Counted from the stretch's first letter, positions 29,471 to 38,080 are shown. The stretch is DNA of 64,000 bases from Syntrophaceae bacterium (GCA_013177795.1 JABLXY010000002.1:989441-1053440), one strand, 5' to 3'. Numbers and translations: made by a program. The notes: a model not told the origin generated them from the sequence alone.

Positions 29471-29521
29471 TGTTCTTCCCATCGAAAACTCCGTCCCCAG
29501 GACGGGGTTCGTGGCTCGCAA
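29471..29521. repeat. Hairpin repeat ending GTGGCTCGCAA (copy A)
   Basis: A segment of about 50 bp, including ATCGAAAACTCC, a small stem CCGTCC/GGACGG and the tail TTCGTGGCTCGCAA, closely matches 41308-41356. The stem bases differ between the copies but stay paired. Confidence 0.7.
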
Positions 29522-29524
29522 CGA

Positions 29525-29553
29525 AAAAAGGCCCGCCGGTGTGGCGAGCCTTT
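29525..29553 (-). terminator. Rho-independent terminator of tRNA-Val
   Basis: On the minus strand, AGGCTCGCC pairs with GGCGGGCCT and is followed by six T. It lies about 12 bp past the tRNA 3' end. Confidence 0.8.
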
Positions 29554-29564
29554 GTCTGGTTGCA

Positions 29565-29639
29565 TGGTAGGCGGTACTGGATTTGAACCAGTGACTTCTA
29601 CCGTGTGAAGGTAGCACTCTCCCGCTGAGTTAACCGCCC
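29565..29639 (-). tRNA. tRNA-Val (CAC anticodon)
   Basis: The cloverleaf folds fully: 7-bp acceptor stem GGGCGGT/ACCGCCT, anticodon arm CTACC-TTCACAC-GGTAG with CAC at the anticodon, T arm with GGTTCAAATCC, and encoded CCA. The length is 75 nt. Confidence 0.97.
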
Positions 29640-29649
29640 GTGTGGCAAT

Positions 29650-29678
29650 CCTATAGCGTAATGGAACCCGTTTTTCAA
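29650..29678 (-). promoter_or_regulatory. Sigma-70 promoter of tRNA-Val
   Basis: On the minus strand, TTGAAA (29673-29678) and TATAGG (29650-29655) are separated by exactly 17 bp, placing the start just upstream of the tRNA. Confidence 0.75.
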
Positions 29679-29703
29679 GCGGAAAAAGCGCTTCAATTTT
29701 TTG

Positions 29704-29732
29704 TTGACAAGAGACGATCTTTTGTTCATATT
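29704..29732 (+). promoter_or_regulatory. Sigma-70 promoter of tRNA-Gly-tRNA-Cys
   Basis: A perfect TTGACA (29704-29709) is followed after 17 bp by CATATT (29727-29732). The tRNA-Gly begins 20 bp later. Confidence 0.75.
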
Positions 29733-29752
29733 TCTGCTCTCTTTCACAGTGA

Positions 29753-29827
29753 GCGGGCGTAACTCAGCGGTAGAGTGCTACCTTGCCAAGGTAGACGTCG
29801 ACGGTTCAAATCCGTTCGCCCGCTCCA
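29753..29827 (+). tRNA. tRNA-Gly (GCC anticodon)
   Basis: The acceptor stem GCGGGCG/CGCCCGC, anticodon arm CTACC-TTGCCAA-GGTAG, T arm GGTTCAAATCC and encoded CCA all fold. The length is 75 nt. Confidence 0.97.
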
Positions 29828-29836
29828 GTCTACAGC

Positions 29837-29912
29837 GGCGGCATAGCCAAGTGGCTAAGGCAGCGGTCTGCAAAACCGTTATTCACCGGTTCGAATCCGG
29901 TTGCCGCCTCCA
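29837..29912 (+). tRNA. tRNA-Cys (GCA anticodon)
   Basis: The acceptor stem GGCGGCA/TGCCGCC, anticodon loop CTGCAAA with GCA, T arm GGTTCGAATCC and encoded CCA all fold. The length is 76 nt. It is probably cotranscribed with tRNA-Gly, 9 bp away. Confidence 0.96.
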
Positions 29913-29925
29913 GATAAAGAATGCA

Positions 29926-29956
29926 GGGGCTGCGCGACGGCGCAGCCCCTTTTTTT
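29926..29956 (+). terminator. Rho-independent terminator after tRNA-Cys
   Basis: A very stable stem GGGGCTGCGC/GCGCAGCCCC with a short loop is followed by seven T. Confidence 0.9.
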
Positions 29957-30025
29957 CCCCCCGGTAATCGTCTTGCCCCCCGAAAGGGCGGATGTTCCGT
30001 CGGCCGGGCTCCGCCCTGGACGCGC

Positions 30026-31495
30026 TCAGAAGGGAACCCGTCTCGACCGGCTCGGTGCGCGGGGGTCGGTTTGCGCCGCAGCCGGTTTCTGGGGCGGTTT
30101 CTGAAGGGTCTCGATCGCCTGGCGGATCTCCCGGGCCCGGTCGCTGTCGGCCGGATAATGGCCGAGCGCCGCCCGGTAGTGGAACAGTGCGCTGTCCTTT
30201 TTGTTCCTGTTCTTGAAGTAGGTCCCGAACCAGTAGTGCGACTCCCCGGGGTTGTCCAGCTTGCCGTACGCCGTGGCGAGGCCGTAGTGGATCTGGTCGT
30301 CGGCGACCCCCGCGGCGAGCGCCTTGCGGTACACCTCGAGCGCCGTGATGGTATCGCCCGTCTGTTCGTAGGCCCTCCCCAGGTAGAGGGCCGTCTCCGC
30401 GTCGGCATCGTTCACCTGGTAGGCCTTCCGCAGGAACTGCGCCGCATCGGGGTAGTTGCCCGCCAGGTAGGCGATGACGCCGGCGTCCCGCAGGATTTCG
30501 GGGTCCTCCGGGGCGAGCCGCAGCGCCGCGCGGATGTTCGCCTCGGCGTCTTTCGTATGCCCCAGCTTGGCCTGCACCACGGCGATCCCGTACAGGGCGT
30601 TGACGTCGGAGGGGTTTTTCTTCAGCTCCTCCCGGAACCGCGTGAGCACGGGCTCGAGATTCCTCTCCTCCATCAGCATCTCGACCTGGATCCGCCTGAA
30701 CCCTCCCACGATGCTGTCCTTGCCGGGCGAGGTGTAGCGGGCCTCCAGGAGGTTGTCGAGGTAGCGGATGCGGTCGCTCGTCCCCGGGTGGGTGAGAAAG
30801 TAGGAGGGGACGAGGTTGGAGTAATACTCGTGGCGCCGCATGAGCTTCATGAAGTCCACCATGCTCTTCGGGTCGTACCCCGCAGCCGCGAGGTAGGCCA
30901 TCCCCGCGCGGTCCGCCTCCTCCTCGAACTCCCGGCTGTATTGAAGGGCCAGCGTCTGGGCCCCCGCCACCGTGCCCATGGCCACCGCCGCACCGGCCCC
31001 GCCGCCCCCGCCCAGCAGGGCCCCCGCGATGACGCCGGCCACGGCAGCCATGTTGAGCTTCTGCGACTTTTCGATCATCTGGCTGATGTGCCGGTTGTTG
31101 GCGTGGCCGATCTCGTGGGCGATCACGCTGGCCAGTTCGCTCTCGTTTTCCGCCAGGGTGATGAGGCCCCGGTAGATATAGATGTAGCCCCCCGGCGTGG
31201 CGAAGGCGTTGATCGCCGAGCTGTTGATCACGTGGAAGGTGTAGTCGAAGGGGACCATCTGCTGGTTGGCCAGGATCTGGGCGCCGATCTTGCGGACGTA
31301 GTCGACAACCTTCTGGTTCTTGGAGAGGGCGTTGGCCTTTTCCAGCTTTTCGTAGATCTCGCGGCCGAGCTTTTTCTCTTCCTCGATCGAGAGGCCCGCC
31401 GCGCCCGACGTCAGGGGGAATGCGGACAGGGACAGGAGGATCGCCAGAACAAGGGCCAGGCAGGCGCGAGGGGTCGTCTTTCGGTGATGTGTCAT
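30026..31495 (-). CDS. M48-family periplasmic metalloprotease with TPR repeats (BepA-like)
   Basis: The 489-residue protein starts at an ATG followed by basic residues and a hydrophobic signal (ACLALVLAILLSLSAF). The zinc site is HEIGH at residues 127-131 with the third ligand in FEEEADRAGM. The C-terminal half is a run of TPR-like helices (NALYGIAVVQAKLG, PEILRDAGVIAYLAGNY and others). This is the architecture of BepA/YfgC-type proteins that handle outer-membrane protein quality control, so a periplasmic housekeeping role is likely. A longer upstream frame is rejected because the signal peptide begins at the chosen ATG. Confidence 0.88.
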   Translation of the reverse strand: MTHHRKTTPRACLALVLAILLSLSAFPLTSGAAGLSIEEEKKLGREIYEKLEKANALSKNQKVVDYVRKIGAQILANQQMVPFDYTFHVINSSAINAFATPGGYIYIYRGLITLAENESELASVIAHEIGHANNRHISQMIEKSQKLNMAAVAGVIAGALLGGGGGAGAAVAMGTVAGAQTLALQYSREFEEEADRAGMAYLAAAGYDPKSMVDFMKLMRRHEYYSNLVPSYFLTHPGTSDRIRYLDNLLEARYTSPGKDSIVGGFRRIQVEMLMEERNLEPVLTRFREELKKNPSDVNALYGIAVVQAKLGHTKDAEANIRAALRLAPEDPEILRDAGVIAYLAGNYPDAAQFLRKAYQVNDADAETALYLGRAYEQTGDTITALEVYRKALAAGVADDQIHYGLATAYGKLDNPGESHYWFGTYFKNRNKKDSALFHYRAALGHYPADSDRAREIRQAIETLQKPPQKPAAAQTDPRAPSRSRRVPF

Positions 31496-31654
31496 TTGAT
31501 TCCGGAACCCCGCTGCGTCGTACCGCAATCGGGGCCAGGCTCCTTGCATGCCCTGAACGGCGGAGGCCGCCGCGCAGGTTATTCGCGGATCATTATAGCC
31601 GCTTTCCATGGAGAATCAAGCGGATGTTCCGGCGGCGGGCCCGGAGGATTGCTG

Positions 31655-31681
31655 TTGACAAGCGCCACCCGGTGGTATAGA
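31655..31681 (+). promoter_or_regulatory. Possible promoter of the DUF2889-cmk-rpsA operon
   Basis: A perfect TTGACA (31655-31660) is followed by TATAGA (31676-31681) at a shorter-than-ideal 15-bp spacing, about 100 bp before the first gene. Confidence 0.4.
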
Positions 31682-31781
31682 GAAAGAGGCGGCAGGGGCC
31701 CGGCACCGTCAGGGACCCTTTTGCAGAGATTCCGGCGAGGCGTCGGGGGCCCCGGGTGCCCGGCAACGGTCGTGGTGGGCA

Positions 31782-32339
31782 TTGCAGAAAAAAGAACGGA
31801 TCCACTCGAGAACCATAACCGTCAATTCCTACGAGATCGACGACTCGTCCCTGCTGGTCGAAGGCAGCCTGGTGGACGAGCGTTTCTTTCCCTCGTTTTA
31901 CTACAGCAGAAGCGAGTTCCTGGACCCGGGGATCGTCCACGACATCCGGGTCGAGATGAAGGTAAGCCTCCCCGCGCTCGAAATCCGCGAGGCCCATGCC
32001 CGGATGCGCAAGATTCCCATCGGGGAATGCCTCGGCGTCGAGTCGAGCGCCGAGAAGATCGTCGGTCTGAGAATCAGGCCCGGCTTCTCCCGGGCCCTGA
32101 AAGAGAGGCTCGGCGGCACGGCGGGCTGCCTGCACATGACGACGCTTCTCTACCACATGGGGGCGGCGGCCGTGCAGGGCATGTGGGCGGCCCTGAGCCG
32201 GAAACGGGAGGGAGGCGGAACGAGGACGCTCGACTACGACCCGGACATCCTGAAGAACAGCTGCTGGCTGTGGCGGGAAGACGGGCCCTTCTTCGAGAAG
32301 GTGAAACGCCTGCGGGGGGAAAGAGAGAAGAAAGCGTAG
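31782..32339 (+). CDS. DUF2889 family protein
   Basis: A 185-residue soluble protein starts at a TTG. It has RTITVNSYEIDDSSLLVEGSLVDER near the start, HDIRVEMKV and GCLHMTTLL, which match the DUF2889 family as I remember it. No catalytic motif is recognised and no function is known. It lies just upstream of the VanZ-cmk-rpsA run and is probably in the same transcript. Confidence 0.75.
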   Translation: MQKKERIHSRTITVNSYEIDDSSLLVEGSLVDERFFPSFYYSRSEFLDPGIVHDIRVEMKVSLPALEIREAHARMRKIPIGECLGVESSAEKIVGLRIRPGFSRALKERLGGTAGCLHMTTLLYHMGAAAVQGMWAALSRKREGGGTRTLDYDPDILKNSCWLWREDGPFFEKVKRLRGEREKKA

Positions 32340-32361
32340 ACGGCCTCATTGACGCGTTCAC

Positions 32362-32814
32362 ATGGCAACGAATCCGAAACGGGAAGTTCTCAACCGGAAA
32401 CGCGCTCTCTTCTATTTCCTGCCTGCCGTCGGGTACGCGGCCCTGATTTTCGCCGTGTCCTCCATGAACCTGGACGTGGAGGAACTCAGGCCCGTCCTGA
32501 CATTCGACAAGCTTCTGCACCTGGCGGAATACTACATCCTCGGGTACCTGCTCATGAGGGCGTTCACGACATCCGGCATCCCCCTTCTCGCTGCAAGCCC
32601 TGCGGCTGCCGCGATCGTCGTCGGGAGCCTCTACGGGGTGAGTGACGAGATACACCAGGCCTTCGTGCCCGGCAGGGTTGCCAGCATGATGGATGTCCTC
32701 TTCGATACCGCGGGGGTTACGCTCGCGGTCTTCACGTACCCATTTGTCCGTCATCGGTTCGGGCCTGTCAGGACCCTGGAGAACCGGATCGAGGCAGAGG
32801 TAAGCCGGCCTTGA
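32362..32814 (+). CDS. VanZ-like membrane protein
   Basis: The 150-residue protein has about four hydrophobic segments, with the VanZ-family pattern of a conserved helix pair (DKLLHLAEYYILGYLL) and SDEIHQAFVPGR followed by D in MMDVLFDTAG. Function in non-resistance contexts is unknown. The stop overlaps the TTG start of cmk (TTGA). Confidence 0.85.
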   Translation: MATNPKREVLNRKRALFYFLPAVGYAALIFAVSSMNLDVEELRPVLTFDKLLHLAEYYILGYLLMRAFTTSGIPLLAASPAAAAIVVGSLYGVSDEIHQAFVPGRVASMMDVLFDTAGVTLAVFTYPFVRHRFGPVRTLENRIEAEVSRP

Positions 32815-33494
32815 CGAAGCGATGCGTGGTGACCGTCGACGGGCCGGCTGGGTCGGGAAAGAGCACCGTCAGCCGGCTGCTTGCGCAGCGGCTCTCCTTT
32901 GTCTACCTCGACACCGGGGCCCTGTACCGCGCCGTGGCGCTGAAGGTCAGCCGCGCGGGCCTTTCTGCAGCCGACCGGCCGGGGATCGCCGCGCTCTGTG
33001 CCGGGACGGACATCACACTTGCCCTGCACGAGGGCACGACGCGGGTGATCCTGGACGGGCAGGACGTGACGGACCGCATCCGCACGCCGGAGATCAGCAT
33101 GCTCGCCTCGGCGGTGTCGGCTGTGCCCGAGGTCAGGCAGAGACTGCTGGCGCTGCAGCGAGAGGCCGCGACGGCCGGGGGCATTGTGGCCGAGGGGCGC
33201 GACATGGGGACCGTCGTGTTCCCCGGCGCCGACGTCAAGTTCTTCCTCACGGCGGGCCCCGAGGAGAGAGGCCGAAGGCGCTGGCTCGAACTGAAAGAGC
33301 AGGGCCACGCCGTGGGACTCGACGATGTGATCCGGGACGTGATCCTGCGGGACCGGCAGGACAGCGGGCGGGAGATCGCCCCGCTCCGCCCCTCGGCGGA
33401 CGCGGTCCTCGTCGATTCGACGGGCAAGACCGTGGGGGAAGTGGTGGACGAGATGTTGCGGGTCATAAAAGGCAAAGAGAACAGCGTGTTATAA
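32811..33494 (+). CDS. cmk: Cytidylate kinase
   Basis: Cmk phosphorylates CMP and dCMP. The 227-residue protein has the P-loop GPAGSGKST at residues 11-19, DTGALYRAVAL, and the CMP-binding AEGRDMGTVVFP. The TTG start sits in the VanZ stop, the second such TTGA junction in this window. rpsA follows, as in many proteobacteria. Confidence 0.93.
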   Translation: MTKRCVVTVDGPAGSGKSTVSRLLAQRLSFVYLDTGALYRAVALKVSRAGLSAADRPGIAALCAGTDITLALHEGTTRVILDGQDVTDRIRTPEISMLASAVSAVPEVRQRLLALQREAATAGGIVAEGRDMGTVVFPGADVKFFLTAGPEERGRRRWLELKEQGHAVGLDDVIRDVILRDRQDSGREIAPLRPSADAVLVDSTGKTVGEVVDEMLRVIKGKENSVL

Positions 33495-33579
33495 GTCCTT
33501 GATCTTTTGGAAGCAGTGTGCTACGTCTCGGCAGTTTGTCGGGCGTCGTGCGAAATCTCAACGGGGGGTAATGCGGGTA

Positions 33580-35328
33580 ATGGTTACGGAAGAGAGCGTG
33601 AAGGCGGAAGAGCAAAAAACGGGTAGCAAGGGGGCGGCTGAGGACCAGGCAGCGGCGAAAAAGGATGACGAGGTGGGCTTCTCGGCCCTGTACGAGCAGA
33701 GCCTGCAGGAGCTTCGTTCCGGGGAGATCGTCACCGGCAGGGTCGTGCAGGTCGGCGCCGACCTGGTCATGGTGGACGTGGGCTCCAAGACGGAGGGGAT
33801 GATCCCCGCGCGGGAGCTGCGCGACGCGAACGGAAACATCACCGTCAGCGTGGGAGACGAGATCGAGGTCCTCGTGGAAAGGAGGGGCGAGGACGACAGC
33901 TTGATCCTCTCGCGGGACAAGGCCGCCAGGATCAAGACCTGGGCTGCGATCAAGGAGAAATTCGAGAGCGGCCAGCCCATCCAGGGAACGATCACCCAGA
34001 GGGTCAAGGGGGGCCTGACGGTGGATATCGGGATCCCGGCGTTCCTGCCCGGCTCCCAGGTCGACATCCGGCCCGTCCGGGACCTCGACCGGTTCGTCGG
34101 GCAGACCCTTCAGTTCAACATCCTCAAATACGACCGCGACCGCAACAACGTCGTCCTGTCGCGGCGGGCCATCATGGAGAAGGAGCGCGAGGCGGACCGC
34201 AAGCAGCTGCTCGAGACGATCGAGGAGGGCAAGATCATCGAGGGGGTCATCAAGAACATCACCGACTACGGCCTCTTCATCGACCTGGGCGGCATCGACG
34301 GGCTGCTCCACGTCACCGACATCTCCTGGGGGAAGGTGCCGAAACCCTCGGACTTATTCAGCAAGGGCGACAAGATCCGGGTGAAGGTGCTCTCCTTCGA
34401 CCGCGAGAAGGAGCGGGTCTCGCTGGGCCTCAAGCAGCTCACGCCGAACCCCTGGGAGCGGATCACCGAAAAGTACCCCGTGGGCTCGATCCTGGAGGGC
34501 AAGGTGGTCAGCATCGTCGACTACGGTGCCTTCGTCGAACTCGAGCCGGGCGTCGAGGGCCTCATCCATGTCTCGGAGATGTTCTGGACGAGGGAGATCC
34601 GGCACCCCTCCAAGGTGCTCTCCGTCGGCCAGGTGCTGAAGGTCATGGTGCTCGAGGTCAACGCCGAGAGCAAGCGGATTTCGCTCGGCCTCAAGCAGAC
34701 GACGCCGAACCCCTGGCTCGCCCTGCGCGAGAAGTACCCCGAGGGCACCGTGATCCGGGGGCGGATCCGCAACATCACGGACTTCGGGATCTTCGTGGGC
34801 GTCGAGGAGGGCATCGACGGGCTCGTGCACGTCTCCGACATCTCGTGGAAGCAGCGCGTGAAGCACCCCTCGGAACTCTACAAGAAGGGCCAGGAGATCG
34901 ACGCCGTGGTGCTCAACGTGGACGTGGAGAACGAGAAATTCTCCCTGGGCATCAAGCAGCTCGAGAAAAACCCCTGGGAGGAGTTCTGCGACCGCTACAG
35001 CCCCGGGGCTGTCATCACGGGCAAGGTGACCAACATCACGGACTTCGGCATCTTCGTGGAGATCGAGGAGGGCATCGAGGGGCTGGTCCACATCTCCGAG
35101 CTGAGCCAGAAGCGCGTCAAGGCGGCCTCCGACCTCTACAGCGTCGGCGACTCGGTGACGGCCGTGGTGAAAAGCATCGACCCGCGGAACCGCAAGATCC
35201 GGCTCAGCGTCAAGGACCACGAGGCGACGGTGCAGCAGTCCTCCCCGGCCCGGCAGTACATCAACAACAAGGAGAATCTCGGGTCGAGCCTCGGCAAGGC
35301 GCTGGCGGACATCAAGCTGGATTCGTGA
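33580..35328 (+). CDS. rpsA: 30S ribosomal protein S1
   Basis: S1 recruits mRNA to the 30S subunit. Six S1 (OB-fold) domains are visible in order, with conserved cores such as GRVVQVGADLVMVDVG, GLTVDIGIPAFLPG, NITDYGLFIDLGG, VDYGAFVELEPG, NITDFGIFVGVEEG and NITDFGIFVEIEEG. With the ATG at 33580 the length is 582 residues; an ATG nine bases earlier is equally possible and the upstream in-frame extension is not conserved-looking. The order cmk-rpsA-sppA-IHF is typical. Confidence 0.95.
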   Translation: MVTEESVKAEEQKTGSKGAAEDQAAAKKDDEVGFSALYEQSLQELRSGEIVTGRVVQVGADLVMVDVGSKTEGMIPARELRDANGNITVSVGDEIEVLVERRGEDDSLILSRDKAARIKTWAAIKEKFESGQPIQGTITQRVKGGLTVDIGIPAFLPGSQVDIRPVRDLDRFVGQTLQFNILKYDRDRNNVVLSRRAIMEKEREADRKQLLETIEEGKIIEGVIKNITDYGLFIDLGGIDGLLHVTDISWGKVPKPSDLFSKGDKIRVKVLSFDREKERVSLGLKQLTPNPWERITEKYPVGSILEGKVVSIVDYGAFVELEPGVEGLIHVSEMFWTREIRHPSKVLSVGQVLKVMVLEVNAESKRISLGLKQTTPNPWLALREKYPEGTVIRGRIRNITDFGIFVGVEEGIDGLVHVSDISWKQRVKHPSELYKKGQEIDAVVLNVDVENEKFSLGIKQLEKNPWEEFCDRYSPGAVITGKVTNITDFGIFVEIEEGIEGLVHISELSQKRVKAASDLYSVGDSVTAVVKSIDPRNRKIRLSVKDHEATVQQSSPARQYINNKENLGSSLGKALADIKLDS

Positions 35329-35333
35329 GAGAC

Positions 35334-35403
35334 AGGCTAAAGGCTAAAGGCTAAAGGCTAAAGGCTAAAGGCTAAAGGCTAAAGGCTAAAGGCTAAAGGC
35401 AAG
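35334..35403. repeat. Tandem repeat, 7-bp unit AGGCTAA, nine perfect copies plus one variant
   Basis: This starts 5 bp after the rpsA stop codon and fills the gap towards sppA. It is the longest perfect member of the heptamer family in the window. Confidence 0.97.
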
Positions 35404-35453
35404 GGGGGCAACTCCTTGCCTCGCCCGTTTGACCGGCGGGCGGAGGATGAACC

Positions 35454-36359
35454 ATGCGGAAGCGGCATCCCGTACTCTTCGGGCTTTTCCTGCTCCTCGT
35501 GATCGGTGCGGGGTTCTTTCTGCTCGTCTACAGCATGAGTTCCCTGACCGGGGACAGGGCCTCTCTATTGGCGAGGGAGCGGATCGGCGTCGTGCCCCTC
35601 AAGGGGATGATCACCGATGCCAAGCCCGTGGTCGACATTCTGGAAAAATTCAGCAAGGACGACAGCATCAAGGCGATCGTGCTGCGAATCGAGACGCCGG
35701 GCGGGGGAGTGGGTCCGTCGCAGGAAATCTTCGAGAAGGTGCGCTCGGTGCGCAAGAAGAAGACCGTCGTTGCCTCCATGGGGTCCATGGCCACCTCGGG
35801 AGGCTACTACGTCGCCTGCGCGGCCGAGAAGATCGTCGCCAACCCGGGGTCGCTGACGGGAAGCATCGGCGTCATCATGCACTTCACCAACATGGAGGAT
35901 CTCTTCAAGAAGGTGGGCCTGCGGGCCTCCGTCATCAAGAGCGGCCGCTACAAGGATGCCGGCTCGCCATTCCGGGACATGACGAGAGAGGAGCGGGAAC
36001 TGCTCCAAGCCCTGATCGACGACGTGCACGAGCAGTTCGTCGAGGCCGTGTCCGAGGGCCGCGGGCTGGACAAGAACCGGGTGATCGAGGTCGCCGACGG
36101 CCGCATCTTCACGGGGCGGCAGGCCCTGAAGATCAACCTCGTCGACGAGCTGGGCGATCTGGACCGCGCGGCGGAGATCGCTGCAAAGCTTGCGCAGCTC
36201 GAAGGCAAGCCGGAGCTTTACTTCCCGAGGGAAGAAAAGCGGAACATTTGGCGCTTCGTGATGGAAGAGATGGTTTCGGTCCTCAAGCGGGAGATGGCAG
36301 ACACGGTGGCGGAGACGGGACCGGGCTTGAGCTTTCTTTATCTGGGCCAGGGAAGGTGA
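35454..36359 (+). CDS. sppA: Signal peptide peptidase SppA, short (36K) type
   Basis: SppA degrades cleaved signal peptides at the membrane. The 301 residues begin with one hydrophobic anchor (LFGLFLLLVIGAGFFLLVYS). The catalytic Ser is in ASMGSMATSGGYY (Ser115) and the general base Lys in IKSGRYKDAGSP (Lys167). The IETPGGGVGPS region forms the oxyanion loop. The length fits the single-domain bacterial form. The IHF gene starts 7 bp later. Confidence 0.92.
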   Translation: MRKRHPVLFGLFLLLVIGAGFFLLVYSMSSLTGDRASLLARERIGVVPLKGMITDAKPVVDILEKFSKDDSIKAIVLRIETPGGGVGPSQEIFEKVRSVRKKKTVVASMGSMATSGGYYVACAAEKIVANPGSLTGSIGVIMHFTNMEDLFKKVGLRASVIKSGRYKDAGSPFRDMTREERELLQALIDDVHEQFVEAVSEGRGLDKNRVIEVADGRIFTGRQALKINLVDELGDLDRAAEIAAKLAQLEGKPELYFPREEKRNIWRFVMEEMVSVLKREMADTVAETGPGLSFLYLGQGR

Positions 36360-36366
36360 CGTTTCC

Positions 36367-36672
36367 ATGACGAAAAGGGCATTGATCGCGAAGATCCAGG
36401 ATCTATACACGGAGTATCCCCGCAAGGACGTGGCTCGTGCCGTCGAGATCGTCTTCGAGTCGATGGTCGAGGCCATGACGAGGGAGGAACGCATCGAGAT
36501 CCGGGGGTTCGGCAACTTCACCGTCCGCAAGCGGGACCCCCGGCGGGGGCGCAACCCCATGACGGGGGCTTCGGTGGATGTCCCGCCGCGGCGGTTTCCC
36601 TTCTTCAAGGTGGGAAAGGAACTCAAGGAGAGGGTGGACCAAAAAAGCGAAAAGGTTCAGGTTGAAGGCTAA
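36367..36672 (+). CDS. Integration host factor/HU family DNA-binding protein
   Basis: The 101-residue protein shows the HU/IHF fold with IEIRGFGNFTVRKRDPRRGRNPMTG and the DNA-inserting arm with its proline. Position after rpsA and sppA, and the sequence MTKRALIAKI, favour the IHF beta type. The last residues (SEKVQVEG) are encoded by a degenerate heptamer run at 36645-36675. It may bend DNA at the sigma-54 promoter found elsewhere in the window, which is an inference. Confidence 0.88.
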   Translation: MTKRALIAKIQDLYTEYPRKDVARAVEIVFESMVEAMTREERIEIRGFGNFTVRKRDPRRGRNPMTGASVDVPPRRFPFFKVGKELKERVDQKSEKVQVEG

Positions 36673-36675
36673 AGG
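36645..36675. repeat. Degenerate heptamer run at the 3' end of the IHF gene
   Basis: Units of the AAGCGAA, AGGTTCA, GGTTGAA, GGCTAAA type span the last codons and stop of the gene. Confidence 0.6.
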
Positions 36676-36808
36676 ATTTTCCCCCGAAGGGCTCTCGCTT
36701 CGTTCCCCGTTTTCCTTTGGCCCTGCGGTTCGTTCTGCCTGACGGGACAAGCCTGATTCAACGTCCCGATCGATCCTCATCACGCCTGCCTTCGAAGGTC
36801 AGCAAGCC

Positions 36809-37576
36809 ATGGACTACAAAACCATCCGGGTCACGAAGGAAGACGGCTACGCCGTCGTCATGCTCAACCGGCCGCACGAGATGAACGCCCTGTCGAGGGA
36901 GATGAAGACCGAGCTGGTCGACTGCTTCACGTCCCTCGAGGACGACGACGCGGTGCGAGCCGTCATCCTGACGGGCGGCGACTACTTCTTTTCCGCCGGG
37001 ATGGACCTCAAGGAGATGGAGGCGATCCGGGACGAGGAGATCGATGACTACTTCTCTCTCATCGCGCGCTACCTTCAGAAGATCTTCGCCTTTCGGAAGC
37101 CCGTCATCGCGGCGGTCGGGGGCATCGCCCTGGGCGGGGGGTTCAACCTCGCAACGGTCTGCGATCTCATCGTGGCGTCGGAAAGCGCCATCTTCGGCCA
37201 CCCGGAGCTGAAGTTCGGGCTGAACCCCCTGTTCAATCCGATCAACAGGCTCGTCGGGACGGCCAAGGCCAAGGAGATCACGATGCTGGGCGAGCCGATC
37301 GGGGCCATGGAGGCTCTTCGTATCGGTCTGGTCAACAAGGTCGCTCCTCCGGACCGGTTCATGGAGGAGGCCCGGGTCATGGCCAGGGAGCTCGCGGCGA
37401 GGCCGCCCAAGGCCGTCGAAGCGGTGAAGCGGATCTCCGAGGTGGCCCCCTTCCTGGACAAGAGCTCCGCCCTGGGGTACGAGTTCGAGATGTCCGCCCT
37501 GCTGTTCTCGCGCGCCGAGCGCAAGGAATACATGCGGCAGTTTCTCGAGCAGCTGAGGCAGAAGAAAAAGAAGTGA
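36809..37576 (+). CDS. Enoyl-CoA hydratase/isomerase (crotonase) family protein
   Basis: The 255-residue crotonase-fold protein has the CoA-oxyanion loops FSAGMDLKEM and GGIALGGGFNLA. In hydratases the second loop reads GGGCELA with a catalytic Glu; here that position is Asn113, while the other glutamate (Glu133 in FGHPELKFG) is kept. It may therefore be an isomerase, hydrolase or other crotonase rather than a true hydratase. It is followed by a strong terminator, so it ends a transcription unit. Confidence 0.82.
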   Translation: MDYKTIRVTKEDGYAVVMLNRPHEMNALSREMKTELVDCFTSLEDDDAVRAVILTGGDYFFSAGMDLKEMEAIRDEEIDDYFSLIARYLQKIFAFRKPVIAAVGGIALGGGFNLATVCDLIVASESAIFGHPELKFGLNPLFNPINRLVGTAKAKEITMLGEPIGAMEALRIGLVNKVAPPDRFMEEARVMARELAARPPKAVEAVKRISEVAPFLDKSSALGYEFEMSALLFSRAERKEYMRQFLEQLRQKKKK

Positions 37577-37667
37577 GCGGCGATGACGCAGCAGGGGAAG
37601 TGAAACGATCGGGGGAGAGAGGCTCGGAAGGATAGGAGAGCTCGCCTGGATCTGTTGGAATGAAAGA

Positions 37668-37700
37668 GCCCCGGACTCGGTCGAGTTCCGGGGCGTTTTT
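37668..37700 (+). terminator. Rho-independent terminator after the crotonase gene
   Basis: GCCCCGGA-CTC pairs with GAG-TTCCGGGGC around a short loop and is followed by GTTTTTCTTT. The stem also serves the convergent small gene downstream. Confidence 0.9.
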
Positions 37701-37736
37701 CTTTCAGAGCCTTGTCGCCCGGCGCATGATCTCTCT

Positions 37737-38012
37737 TTAGCGGTAGTCCTTATCGTAGTCTGGCGAGGCGAAGTCCTTGAGCTGATCCCTTCGTTTCTTG
37801 TGCTGAAGCTTTCTGAGCGCCTTGGCCTCGATCTGGCGGATTCGCTCGCGAGTCACACCCATCATCTCCCCGACCTCCTCGAGCGTGAAGGGACCGTAAT
37901 TGCATGCGACCCAGGTGCAGTTGCAGAACATTTCGTTTTTCAGCCACCACTCGCAAACCGTATCCTGGCACGGCTCGGTGATCAGAATCGCTTTCTTCTT
38001 GCACTTGTACAT
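37737..38012 (-). CDS. Small Cys-rich protein with sigma-70 region 4 helix-turn-helix
   Basis: The 91 residues consist of an N-terminal part with six cysteines (4, 15, 20, 30, 32, 37) and a C-terminal sigma region 4.2-like helix-turn-helix at about 42-71 ([29 protein letters not shown]), with a basic tail. There is no region 2 or 3, so it cannot act as a complete sigma factor. A metal- or redox-responsive transcription regulator is plausible but unproven. It has its own promoter and converges on the crotonase gene. Confidence 0.85.
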   Translation of the reverse strand: MYKCKKKAILITEPCQDTVCEWWLKNEMFCNCTWVACNYGPFTLEEVGEMMGVTRERIRQIEAKALRKLQHKKRRDQLKDFASPDYDKDYR

Positions 38013-38045
38013 GCGGCCTGCAGTCTCCTGCGGTGTAGGATTGTT

Positions 38046-38076
38046 CCTATAGTAATCCGCCTTTTCATTTTGTCAA
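38046..38076 (-). promoter_or_regulatory. Promoter of the sigma-region-4 protein gene
   Basis: On the minus strand a perfect TTGACA (38071-38076) faces CTATAG/TATAGG (38046-38052) at 18-19 bp spacing, about 35 bp before the ATG. Confidence 0.65.
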
Positions 38077-38080
38077 CGCC

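Noticed and set aside
35334..35403. CRISPR array
   Set aside because: The repeats are contiguous 7-mers with no spacers, and no cas genes are present anywhere in the window.
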